From assembly GCA_964589785.1 (NCBI GenBank), contig CAZPUQ010000004.1, positions 233,001-297,000 on the forward strand: DNA of 64,000 nt, read 5' to 3'. A model generated the notes under the pieces. It searched no databases. It was given only the letters and a program-made list of their open reading frames with translations, and was not told the DNA's origin. This document shows, piece after piece, positions 9,224-16,960 of the stretch. Origin of the DNA: JAGVSR01 sp964589785. GTDB taxonomy: Bacteria > Pseudomonadota > Alphaproteobacteria > Rhizobiales > Hyphomicrobiaceae. The translations under genes were made by a program, and so were the position numbers. Position 1 is the stretch's first letter; every line of letters begins with the position of its first letter.

Positions 9224-9808
9224 CTAGCTTTTCTTCGTCGCGCTCGCCTCACCGCGCCGCCACGCGTCGACGCGCTCCATGAGCCACTCCCACGCCTCCA
9301 GCTCGCGCGCGCCCGCCGTCTTGTCGATGGCGATCTGGAGGTAGCGCAGCTCCGCTTCGATCTTCTCCCGCGGCAGCATCCCGAGCCGCGTCGAGAGCAC
9401 GGCGAGCTCCAGCACCGCGGCCTGGGCGCGGTTGAACCCGGGCCAGGGCCGGTGCGAGTCGGAATGCACGAGCTTGCAGTGGAAGCGCGGCCGCTCATGG
9501 TTGTCCGTCAGCCGGTCGACGCGCAGCTCCCAGTGCGAGACGGCGCTTTCGAGGCGCACGCCGCTGACGGTGTCGGCCGGCACCAGCGGCCAGTCGCGCC
9601 GCCCGGTGATGCAGCCGGCAAACACGCGCACGTCGTCCGTGTGGCTGGCGACGGCGAACGGGTTCACAATCAGATTTTCAAGCGTGCGCGAGGGGCGGAA
9701 CGGCGCCACGATCCAGCCGGTGTCGTCGTCGATCAGCCCCAGGGGCGCAATGTGCGGTTCACCCTTGGCGTTCAGGGTCGTCACGATCGTCTCGACGATC
9801 CGCGGCAT
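9224..9808 (-). CDS. DUF447 family protein (methanopterin-linked C1 operon)
   Basis: This 194-residue protein of the archaeal-type DUF447 family is repeatedly found in bacterial methanopterin gene clusters. It starts MPRIVETIVTTLNAKGEPHI and includes the flavin-reductase-like stretch IAPFRPSRTLENLIVNPF (written here approximately as seen near residues 33-51). Its biochemical role is not established. The ATG overlaps the end of the dihydropteroate-synthase-like gene by 50 bp, so it is the last gene of the ten-gene operon running from 16716. Confidence 0.82.
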   Translation of the reverse strand: MPRIVETIVTTLNAKGEPHIAPLGLIDDDTGWIVAPFRPSRTLENLIVNPFAVASHTDDVRVFAGCITGRRDWPLVPADTVSGVRLESAVSHWELRVDRLTDNHERPRFHCKLVHSDSHRPWPGFNRAQAAVLELAVLSTRLGMLPREKIEAELRYLQIAIDKTAGARELEAWEWLMERVDAWRRGEASATKKS

Positions 9809-11228
9809 GTCGCCTCTCCTTCTGGGCTTTTCGTTTGGCTTCGCGTGCAGCCTGAACCGTCGAAGCCTCGGGCGCATGGCGCACGAGATCCTCCTGCTTC
9901 TTGTCGGCGGCGACGCCCCAGTCGAGGGGAGCGTCCTGAGCGTAGCGCTTGCCGAGCGCGCGGGCGATCTCCGCCTTGGCAAGCTCGTAGCCGAGGTAGA
10001 ACGCATGCGCGCCGTCGGCGTCGACGCCGAGCGCGGGGAAGAGCTCGAACGGATCGTTTGCCACATGGTGGGCGTCGCGATTGTAGATGTGGATCCCGTC
10101 CTCCGCCGCCTCGATGCGGAAATTGGCGTCGCGGACGTCGCGCGCCCAGCGCCCGATCTCCTCGCCCGTGGCCGGATAGGGCTTCAGGTCGTGCAGAGAC
10201 AAGAGGCCGCCGCCGAGCCCTTTGGGCAGGCTCTGGTCCTGCCGGGCGCGGTAGAGAAGGCGCCGCGCCGCATCGTGCTCCTCGATGGTGCGGCGCGTGT
10301 GCGGCGAGACCTGCACGACGAGCACGTTGCGGATGCGAAGCTCCGAGGCAATCCCCAGAAGCGCCGTCGTCAACCCCTGGCTGTCGGCGTCCGTCAGCTC
10401 GGTCAAGTTGCCGGTCCCCATCAGGATCTCGACGTCCGGCCGCAGGCGCCGAAGCTCGGCATAGCGCGCGATCGAGGCGGTGAAGCCGAAGTGTATGGGA
10501 TCGAGGATCGGGTCGGCGATGTGCGGGATGCCGTTCTCCCTCGCCGCGTCGATGGCGCGGATGAGCGAGGGCAGATCGCCGTGCGGCTTCGGCACCAGAA
10601 TCGGCACGCACGCCGTGCCGCGCACCGCATCGAGCGAGGTCTCGTCGAGCGACAGGACATAATCCGCGCCGGCCTTGGCGGCGCGCGCGAGCTCCGCGAC
10701 GTCGCCCGAGTCGACGCTCACCTTGAGGCCGCGCGCCTTGAGCGCGGCGACGACCTCCTCCAAATGCGGGAACGGCACGTCGGGCTGGCAGCCGATATCG
10801 ATGACGTCGGCGCCCTTCTCGCTGTAGGCGAGGCCGCGCTCGAGGATCTCCTCGCACGTCAAGCCCGGCGCATCGATGATCTCGGCGAAGATGCGCATGT
10901 CGTGGCGCGACAGATCCGGCGGCCGGCCGCCGTGGCCGAGGTAGGCAGGCAAATCGACGAGCTCGTCCGGACCGCGCTCGAACGGCACGCCGTAGTGGTC
11001 ACGCAGAACCCCCAAATCCATGCGCACGCGGCCGGGCAGCACGACGCGGTCGGCCTCGAGCGGGCCCTTCAACCGGTTGCGGATGATGGCATCCGTCATC
11101 AGGGCCGCGACCTTGATGCCGATGTTGTGCACGCGCCAGCTCCCGTCCTCGAGCCCGATCCCGCGGATCGTCTCGAGAAGGCGGGGCTCGGCCAGATGGC
11201 CGGTCAGGAAGAGGAGCCGTTCAGCCAT
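9759..11228 (-). CDS. dihydropteroate synthase-like protein (DUF6513 plus DHPS-related domain)
   Basis: This 489-residue protein combines an N-terminal DUF6513 region (MAERLLFLTGHLAEPRLLET) with a TIM-barrel domain related to dihydropteroate synthase, seen in EKGADVIDIGCQPDVPFP and ILMGTGNLTELTDADSQG. Such proteins are encoded with methanopterin genes in methylotrophs and methanogens and are thought to act in the joining of the pterin and arylamine parts of tetrahydromethanopterin. The start at 11228 overlaps the flavoprotein gene by 25 bp. The C-terminal tail is Lys/Arg-rich. Confidence 0.85.
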   Translation of the reverse strand: MAERLLFLTGHLAEPRLLETIRGIGLEDGSWRVHNIGIKVAALMTDAIIRNRLKGPLEADRVVLPGRVRMDLGVLRDHYGVPFERGPDELVDLPAYLGHGGRPPDLSRHDMRIFAEIIDAPGLTCEEILERGLAYSEKGADVIDIGCQPDVPFPHLEEVVAALKARGLKVSVDSGDVAELARAAKAGADYVLSLDETSLDAVRGTACVPILVPKPHGDLPSLIRAIDAARENGIPHIADPILDPIHFGFTASIARYAELRRLRPDVEILMGTGNLTELTDADSQGLTTALLGIASELRIRNVLVVQVSPHTRRTIEEHDAARRLLYRARQDQSLPKGLGGGLLSLHDLKPYPATGEEIGRWARDVRDANFRIEAAEDGIHIYNRDAHHVANDPFELFPALGVDADGAHAFYLGYELAKAEIARALGKRYAQDAPLDWGVAADKKQEDLVRHAPEASTVQAAREAKRKAQKERRHAADRRDDRDDPERQG

Positions 11229-11764
11229 TTCAGCCGCGCATCGATTGCCCGTTCGAAGTCCTCGATCGTCTCGACCACGGTCGTATCCTCGAACGACCTC
11301 AGCTTGTCGGTGTTCTCCAGGTCGATGCGCCGCGGATAGACCTTCACCATGCCCTTCGGCGCCTCGGTGTCCATGACCGGGGCCGTATCGCAGGCGAAGA
11401 CGATCACCGGCACGCGGCACTTGCCGGCCTGGGCAAAGACGTTGGTCGGCAGGTTGTCGGAGATGCCGGCGACGCACTTGGCCACCGTGTTCGACGTCGC
11501 GGGCCCGAGCACCAGCGTGTGATAGACGCCATAATAGAAGTTGCCGACGGGTGCCGCGCTGGCGGTGCGATCCTTGTAGACGCGCGTGCCCTTCGGCAGC
11601 ACGAGGTCCTGCCGGTACATGCTCAGCACTTCCTCCGCGGCGCTCGACAGGAAGAGGTCGAGATCGGGCAGGCGCTTGATGAGGGCGAGGCTCTCCTTGA
11701 CGAAGTGCCCCGAGCCGGTCAGCGCCCATCCCCAGCGGGGTGTCTTGACGGTGTCTTTGGCCAT
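11204..11764 (-). CDS. flavoprotein of the AfpA/DmrB type
   Basis: This is a 186-residue flavoprotein of the HFCD/archaeoflavoprotein type. It starts MAKDTVKTPRWGWALTGSGH, where the ALTGSGHF segment matches the N-terminal FMN-binding loop of the family, and includes VLGPATSNTVAKCVAGISDN, a second FMN contact. Related proteins reduce dihydromethanopterin in archaea and some bacteria, and the setting suggests that step here, but this is inferred. Its 3' end overlaps the next gene by 25 bp. Confidence 0.75.
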   Translation of the reverse strand: MAKDTVKTPRWGWALTGSGHFVKESLALIKRLPDLDLFLSSAAEEVLSMYRQDLVLPKGTRVYKDRTASAAPVGNFYYGVYHTLVLGPATSNTVAKCVAGISDNLPTNVFAQAGKCRVPVIVFACDTAPVMDTEAPKGMVKVYPRRIDLENTDKLRSFEDTTVVETIEDFERAIDARLKWLNGSSS

Positions 11765-11819
11765 GGCGTGGGGCCTAACATGGGGCTCTTGCGGCGTCGA
11801 TGGGGGGAACGCGGAAAAG

Positions 11820-12431
11820 TCAATGGGGTTCGCCGGATGCACCGCGCCCCAACGCCAGCAGCCGGGCGAGCCGTGCCGCATCGTCGGCGCCGACGATCGA
11901 CCAGCGGAGGTGGTGCCGCGCGACGAGGCCGGCAAACAGAGGATCGATCACGTGTGCCGCCGCCAGCGCGCTGAGCGGGGCATCGGGATCGACGCGGCAG
12001 GACTTGACGAGGGCCACCTCTGCGCCCGGTAGCCGGGCGGCGAGCCATGCGGCCAGGCTGTCCGACGTCATGTCCCACGACGCCGGCACGTCCTCGGCCT
12101 CCCCCGCCATGTCCTCCGGCAGCCAGACCGGGACCAGTCCGGCGGCGAGGAGACGCGCAAAGTCGTCCGGCATGGCGGCCGGCGCGAAGAGCGGCGAGGC
12201 GGCGGCGATCAGGTGGGCCATCTGATGCATGGCGAGAAGGGCCATGCGATGCGCCGCCTTGTCGTCGAAGCCGTGCGCGCGCTGCGTCGCACGGACGGCG
12301 TCCGCGAATGGCCCGCCGCCGGGCACGATGACGAGCGGGCGCTCCCGCGCCGCGATGAGATTCACGATCGCCGGCAACCGGCCCGCCTCGAGAAGACTCC
12401 CGCCGAGCTTGAGGACGAGAAGCCCGCCCAT
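11820..12431 (-). CDS. mfnE: amino acid kinase family protein, MfnE-like
   Basis: This 203-residue protein of the amino-acid-kinase fold begins MGGLLVLKLGGSLLEAGRLP and contains the phosphate-binding VPGGGPFADAVR. In methanogens MfnE phosphorylates the aminomethylfuran phosphate intermediate of methanofuran biosynthesis; methylotrophs make a related cofactor that FhcABCD uses. Homology and its place beside mfnB support this call. It ends 55 bp before the flavoprotein gene and begins four bases past the folB-like stop. Confidence 0.8.
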   Translation of the reverse strand: MGGLLVLKLGGSLLEAGRLPAIVNLIAARERPLVIVPGGGPFADAVRATQRAHGFDDKAAHRMALLAMHQMAHLIAAASPLFAPAAMPDDFARLLAAGLVPVWLPEDMAGEAEDVPASWDMTSDSLAAWLAARLPGAEVALVKSCRVDPDAPLSALAAAHVIDPLFAGLVARHHLRWSIVGADDAARLARLLALGRGASGEPH

Positions 12432-12435
12432 GGCA

Positions 12436-12882
12436 TCAGGCACCGCGGGCGCGATAGATCTCGACGCCGCGGATCGGACCCCGTTCGAGCTTCTCGACGA
12501 GAACCCTGACGCCGCCGATGCGATCGTCTCCGAGCAGCGTCGCGGCCAGTTCCTCGGCGAGCGTCTCGACGAGATTGATGTGGCCGCGCCCGGTGATCTC
12601 GGCGACCGCGTCGATGATGTCGGTGTAGGACGGCACCTCGACCATCTCGTCCACGGTGGAGCGCACGCCGGGCGAGAGAAAGGCATCGACCGTCAGCCGG
12701 ATCTTCTGCGTGACGCCCTTCTCTTCGGCATAGACGCCGATGTTGCAGTCGATCACGTAGTCCTTGACGAAGATCTTGTCGTCCGTGTGCGGGGGGGAGG
12801 TGCCGTGCACACCCTTGCGGCGGTCGGTCAGGGCGCCGGGCGCGGACGACCGTGGAGAGCCTGTCACGGGATAGTCGGTCAT
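12436..12882 (-). CDS. folB: dihydroneopterin aldolase-like protein
   Basis: This 148-residue protein of the FolB fold would cleave dihydroneopterin to a hydroxymethyl-dihydropterin, an early step for methanopterin or folate. The core reads KIFVKDYVIDCNIGVYAEEK and ends with VRVLVEKLERGPIRGVEIYR; the catalytic-region residues around SYTDIIDAV are present. About 30 extra residues precede the domain. The ATG overlaps the mfnB stop (ATGA), indicating coupled translation in the cofactor operon. Confidence 0.82.
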   Translation of the reverse strand: MTDYPVTGSPRSSAPGALTDRRKGVHGTSPPHTDDKIFVKDYVIDCNIGVYAEEKGVTQKIRLTVDAFLSPGVRSTVDEMVEVPSYTDIIDAVAEITGRGHINLVETLAEELAATLLGDDRIGGVRVLVEKLERGPIRGVEIYRARGA

Positions 12883-13625
12883 GGGGCGGCCTCGAGGATG
12901 GCGTGGCGGGCAGCAGGGCGGCGTCCGAGGCGGCCGAGCTCCGCCGCAATGCCGCGGGCGGCGTTCTCGTCCAGCGGACCCTGCCGGCGCAAGCCGGAGC
13001 AGAGCGCCCCACGGAAGCCCAGGACATCCGGTGCGAGTGATGCAAGAGGCGCGATGTGCGCCGCCTTCAGCGACCCTGCAAGCCCGACGAAGAGACCGGC
13101 GTCGCGCGCCCGGACGATGAAGGCGCCGATGTCGGAGGCCGGCATCACATCCGGCAGCGCGCGCCCGTCCTTCGTGGCGGTATCGAGCATGATGCCGGCA
13201 AAGCCGGCCGCGGCCATCGCGTCCACGAGATCGAGCTCGGGCTCGCAGTCGGCGAGGAGAAGGCCGACGAGACGCGCGCCGCCGAGATCGAGCCCGCCAA
13301 GGGAGCGGATGCTCGCGGCCGCATCCCCGCCGGAGAAGAAGCCGATCTTCACGAGATCGACTCCGGTCGAGGCCATGGCTGCCGCCGCCTTGCACACACG
13401 GTCCGGGACCGGGACGAGATCGCCCACCGTCGCACTGACGGGAACGGCGCCACCGACGGCCGCCACGATGGCCCGCACGGTCGGCAGCGCAAGCGCGCCG
13501 AGCGCGCCTGCCGCGGGGTTCTTGCAATCGATGATCTCGGCGCCCGCCGCGGCTGCGGTCAGCGCTTCCTCCGCGCTCGTCACGCTGGCCAGGAAGCGCG
13601 GGCGACCGGTCGGGCCGGCCGGCAT
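12879..13625 (-). CDS. mfnB: (5-formylfuran-3-yl)methyl phosphate synthase, MfnB-like
   Basis: This 248-residue TIM-barrel enzyme (DUF556) condenses two glyceraldehyde-3-phosphates to the furan precursor of methanofuran-type cofactors. The N-terminus FLASVTSAEEALTAAAAGAE leads into EIIDCKNPAAGALGAL, with the catalytic Lys region DCKNP, and the second Lys-containing strand GVDLVKIGFFSGG follows. It starts eight bases past the ABC ATPase stop and overlaps the folB-like gene by four bases, so cofactor synthesis and the transporter are one transcription unit. Confidence 0.86.
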   Translation of the reverse strand: MPAGPTGRPRFLASVTSAEEALTAAAAGAEIIDCKNPAAGALGALALPTVRAIVAAVGGAVPVSATVGDLVPVPDRVCKAAAAMASTGVDLVKIGFFSGGDAAASIRSLGGLDLGGARLVGLLLADCEPELDLVDAMAAAGFAGIMLDTATKDGRALPDVMPASDIGAFIVRARDAGLFVGLAGSLKAAHIAPLASLAPDVLGFRGALCSGLRRQGPLDENAARGIAAELGRLGRRPAARHAILEAAP

Positions 13626-13633
13626 GGAGTTTA

Positions 13634-14392
13634 TCAACCTTGTGAAGCGCCCGTCGTTGCGTCCTTGAAAATGCGCGTCACCTCCGCCGCGACCTTCTCG
13701 CGATCGGTGCGATCGGCGGGGCTCAAGCGCACGGTCTCGTCGGCGAGGATACTCGCAGACCCCGGCGCCAGGCGCAAGATTCGGGTTCCCAGCATGACCG
13801 CCTCCGACCGGTCGTGGGTGACGAACAGCACGGTCGTCGGACGGCGCGTCCACAGCGCGACGAGCACCTCGCGCAGGCCGTTCGCGGTCGGATCGTCGAG
13901 CGAGACGAACGGCTCGTCCATGAGCAGGATGTCCGGCTCCTGGATGAAGCCGCGGGCCAGCGCGGCGCGGCGCTGCATGCCGAGCGAGGTCCGCTCGGGA
14001 TAGGCGTCCTTCGCGTCGGTCAGGCCGACAAGGTCCAGCATATCGTCGACGTTCTTCTGCCGCGGGTCGCCGTCGGGGAGCGAGAGCGAAAGGTTTTCCC
14101 GGATCGTGCGCCACGGGAGCAGCCGCGGCGTCTGGAAGATGAAGGTCATGCGCGGCGATCCCGGCCCCAGGTCGATCTCGCCCTCGAAGTCCGGGTCGAG
14201 ACCGGCCACGATGTTGAGCAGGGTCGACTTGCCGCAGCCGGACGGGCCGGTGAGCACGACGAACGAGCGGGGCGCCACGTCGAACGACACGTCGCGCAGC
14301 ACCGTCTGCGCCGCACGCCCGCCGACGGGCGGGAACGTCTTGCGCTTCACCTGCACGCGCACCGGGCTGCCGGCTCTGTCTAGCGTCGCCAT
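13634..14392 (-). CDS. ABC transporter ATP-binding protein (nitrate/taurine type)
   Basis: This 252-residue ATPase carries Walker A GPSGCGKST, a Q-loop in FIFQTPRLLPW and Walker B ILLMDEPF followed by the H-loop VTHD. The ABC signature is degenerate: TSLGMQRRAALARG in place of the usual LSGGMQQR. It overlaps the permease gene by 13 bp and forms a three-gene importer with the permease and the binding protein upstream. The substrate is unknown; taurine, nitrate and thiamine-precursor transporters belong to this class. Confidence 0.88.
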   Translation of the reverse strand: MATLDRAGSPVRVQVKRKTFPPVGGRAAQTVLRDVSFDVAPRSFVVLTGPSGCGKSTLLNIVAGLDPDFEGEIDLGPGSPRMTFIFQTPRLLPWRTIRENLSLSLPDGDPRQKNVDDMLDLVGLTDAKDAYPERTSLGMQRRAALARGFIQEPDILLMDEPFVSLDDPTANGLREVLVALWTRRPTTVLFVTHDRSEAVMLGTRILRLAPGSASILADETVRLSPADRTDREKVAAEVTRIFKDATTGASQG

Positions 14393-15162
14393 CTGTTCAC
14401 CCGCGCCTGGAGGGGCTGCAGCACGCCGAACTCGACGACCTGGATCACGAGGATGAAGGCGAGAGCGTAGGCGAGGATCGTCGGCACATCGTAGTTGCCG
14501 AAGGCGGCGTGGATCTGGTGGCCGACGCCCGTTGCGTGCCCGCCGAGCGCCTCGACGACGAGAACGATCTTCCAGACCAGCGCCAGGCCCGAGCGCGCGG
14601 CGGCCGCGGCGAAGGGAGCGAGCTGCGGCAGGGTCACGTGGCGCAGCGTTTTCCAGCGTCCGAAGCCGTAGATCGCCGCCATCTCGGAAAGATCGCGCGA
14701 CAACTGGCGCGCGCCCTCGCGCATCTGCACGGCGACGTTGGGAATCTTGTTGATCGCCACGGCGAGGATCGCGGTCAGTTCCGTCGTTCCGAGCCAGACG
14801 TAGGCGAGCGCGATGATGACGAGCGCGGGAAGGTTCAGGAACAGCACGAGCCAGCTATCGAAGAACTGGTCGGCGCGCCGGTAGGAGCCGATGAAGATGC
14901 CGATCACCGTGCCGATGAACATGGCGAGCAGGAAGGCGCAGACGACGCGCACGAGCGTAATGCCCATGTTCGACCACAAGGCGCCCGTCGCCATCTCGTG
15001 GCCGAGCACGTCGAGCACTCTGCCGGGTCCTGGAAGATGCCGGCTGTCGGAAAGATGGGCGATCAGCGCCCACAGCGCGACGAACGTGGCGAGCGAGGCC
15101 GCGGTCCACATCGCCCGTTCTGCGGTGGCACCGGCTCGAGAGGCCCTAAACGCCGGGAGCAT
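14380..15162 (-). CDS. ABC transporter permease (nitrate/taurine type)
   Basis: This inner-membrane permease of about 260 residues has roughly six hydrophobic spans and the EAA loop near SEMAAIYGFGRWKTLRHVTL. The ATG at 15162 gives MLPAFRASRAGATAER and overlaps the binding-protein gene by 17 bp. It pairs with the ATPase downstream. It resembles SsuC/TauC-type permeases; the substrate cannot be read from sequence. Confidence 0.87.
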   Translation of the reverse strand: MLPAFRASRAGATAERAMWTAASLATFVALWALIAHLSDSRHLPGPGRVLDVLGHEMATGALWSNMGITLVRVVCAFLLAMFIGTVIGIFIGSYRRADQFFDSWLVLFLNLPALVIIALAYVWLGTTELTAILAVAINKIPNVAVQMREGARQLSRDLSEMAAIYGFGRWKTLRHVTLPQLAPFAAAAARSGLALVWKIVLVVEALGGHATGVGHQIHAAFGNYDVPTILAYALAFILVIQVVEFGVLQPLQARVNRWRR

Positions 15163-16150
15163 GGAAAGCCTTGGGATCGAAGCGCGTGCCCTTGCCAACG
15201 AGCTCTTCGTCGCCGCCGGCGACGAGGATCGCCATGATCTTCTCCGCCGACTTCATGTCGGCCTCGCTCCAGTAGCCGCGGATGCCGGCCCGGTAGCCGG
15301 CCCTCAGCGCCGCGAACTCCTTGTCGTTTGCGGCATTCATGATCGGCCTCAGCCGGTCCCAGGCCGCATCGCTCTCGCCCAGCAGCGTGTTGGCCTCGCG
15401 CGCGGCGGCGAGCAGTCCGTTGATGGCCGGCATGAGATCCTTTTCCGCGCTTTCCTTCCAGATGAAGCCGACGAGCGCCGGCTGGGGATCGATGCCGAGC
15501 GCGCTCAAGACGTCCGACATGGAGATGACGCGCCGGAAGCCCTGCGCCTCCAGTCGCGCCGTGAAGGTCCAGAAGTTCAAGACGGCGTCGAGGCGGCCGT
15601 CCTTCAACTGCTCGCTCAGCAGGGGGGCCGCGCCATACTGCGGCGTCACGAGCTCGGCGAGATCGGCGCCGAGCACGTTTTTCGCATGGGCGCGCAGCAG
15701 CAGCCAGCTCTTGTCGGTCGAAGACCCGGCGACGCCGAGCTTCTTGCCCTTGAGATCGGCGAACGTCTTGATCGGACTGTCCTCGGCAACGACGACGGCG
15801 CCGAGCGCACCGGAAAAGGGAGCAAAGCGCACCGCTTCGCCCATCGCGCGCTGGCGCAGCGCCCACGGCCAGTCGGTGACGACGACGTCCGCGCTGCCGC
15901 CGTAGAGGGCGATGGGGCTCGACTGGTTCGACGCCGTCTCGATGATCTCGAGCGTGATGCCGTACTTCGCGTCGAGCTTCTCGGCCTTGATGGTCTCGAG
16001 CAGCCAGGCGAGCGTGCCGAACTTGACGGATGCGACCCGGAGCTTGCGCGCCTCGGCCAGCGCCTCGAAGGGATGGACGGCCCGGCCCAGCAGTTCCGCG
16101 GCCAGCGCGCCCCCACAGGCTGCGACCAGGACGCGACGTGTGATCCTCAT
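15146..16150 (-). CDS. ABC transporter substrate-binding protein (NMT1/taurine type)
   Basis: This 334-residue periplasmic protein has a twin-arginine-like N-terminus (MRITRRVLVAACGGALAAEL), so export by Tat or Sec is possible. The body shows the two-domain ligand-binding pattern of NMT1/SsuA proteins, with ALYGGSADVVVTDWPWALRQ and the DLKGKKLGVAGSSTDKSWLL linker segment. It lies between the DUF3280-like gene (four-base overlap) and its permease. In this operon a ligand connected with quinoprotein function or cofactor supply is a reasonable guess only. Confidence 0.87.
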   Translation of the reverse strand: MRITRRVLVAACGGALAAELLGRAVHPFEALAEARKLRVASVKFGTLAWLLETIKAEKLDAKYGITLEIIETASNQSSPIALYGGSADVVVTDWPWALRQRAMGEAVRFAPFSGALGAVVVAEDSPIKTFADLKGKKLGVAGSSTDKSWLLLRAHAKNVLGADLAELVTPQYGAAPLLSEQLKDGRLDAVLNFWTFTARLEAQGFRRVISMSDVLSALGIDPQPALVGFIWKESAEKDLMPAINGLLAAAREANTLLGESDAAWDRLRPIMNAANDKEFAALRAGYRAGIRGYWSEADMKSAEKIMAILVAGGDEELVGKGTRFDPKAFHAPGV

Positions 16151-16716
16151 GGCTTGGCCTCGGAATTCTGATGCGCCGGGGTCTCGGCGGAGAGCCTGTT
16201 CTTCATGAGCCAGCGCACGCCGCGCATCCAGGCCTCGTCGGTGTTGCCCTGGATAACGACATTGCCGGCCCGCTTCAACTGGCCGCTCGCGACATCAATT
16301 TCCATGATGCGCATGTTGAGGAGCGTGTCGGACGCCTTGTCGACGATGCCCGTGTAGAGCACCTCGCCGTTTACCTTCTTCGCCAGATCGATTTCGCAGC
16401 CGTTGCAGTCGACGATCGGGGCGGCCGCCTCGATATCCTTGGCGATCGGCGCCAGATCGACGATCTCGTGCCGGCCGTCGGCCGCCAGGATGGTCTTCAA
16501 TTCGGCATGGATGTCGGCAAGGCGTTGCTGCTCGGCGGGGTTGGGCTTGCTCGGCCCCATGAAGAAGTCTTCCTCCTTCTTCTGCAGCACGAGATCGAAG
16601 GGGAGCACCACTGTCCGGACGCCCGCGGCGACCGCAACCGTGCCCGTCGAACACCACGCCACCAGCGCAGATGTCATGGCCGTGCCCGCCAAGCCCAACA
16701 TGGAAGTCCGTCGCAT
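16147..16716 (-). CDS. secreted DUF3280-like protein
   Basis: This protein of about 189 residues has a signal peptide (MRRTSMLGLAGTAMTSALVA onward, cleaved near AVAAG). The ATG at 16716 is chosen because AGGGAGAGG lies just upstream of it. The mature part has the form of DUF3280/DUF2380-type lipid- or metal-associated periplasmic proteins and contains a Cys pair in DCNGCEI (about residue 90). The family assignment is tentative. It is the first gene of the ten-gene operon ending at 9224 and overlaps the binding-protein gene by four bases. Confidence 0.7.
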   Translation of the reverse strand: MRRTSMLGLAGTAMTSALVAWCSTGTVAVAAGVRTVVLPFDLVLQKKEEDFFMGPSKPNPAEQQRLADIHAELKTILAADGRHEIVDLAPIAKDIEAAAPIVDCNGCEIDLAKKVNGEVLYTGIVDKASDTLLNMRIMEIDVASGQLKRAGNVVIQGNTDEAWMRGVRWLMKNRLSAETPAHQNSEAKP

Positions 16717-16931
16717 TGCCTCTCCCTTCATCAGCGTTTCTTTGCGTCGATCCCGACCAACGCTTATGATCCTACCCCGCATGAATTTTTTGCGTCTCGT
16801 CCCCTGAAAGTGGCGAACTTCGGGACATATTTCGAGTGCTTTGCCGGTACCGCGCATTCACACGTCATAACATTCCCGCGAACCCGCCCTCGCCCGACCT
16901 TGACATTTGGCCGAGGCGTGCGATCTCAGTA

Positions 16932-16940
16932 TGGTATAAA
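16932..16940 (+). promoter_or_regulatory. extended -10 promoter candidate
   Basis: The sequence TGGTATAAA in the divergent 16717-16960 interval matches an extended -10 element (TGnTATAAT). A TTGACA at 16900-16905 is too far away (29 bp) to serve as its -35. Transcription would begin near 16947, just before the quinoprotein ABC genes. Confidence 0.35.
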
Positions 16941-16960
16941 GTAACAATTGGAAACGCCAA

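Noticed and set aside
16900..16940. TTGACA as -35 for the TATAAA box
   Set aside because: The spacing is 29 bases, too long for a sigma-70 promoter; only the extended -10 is kept.
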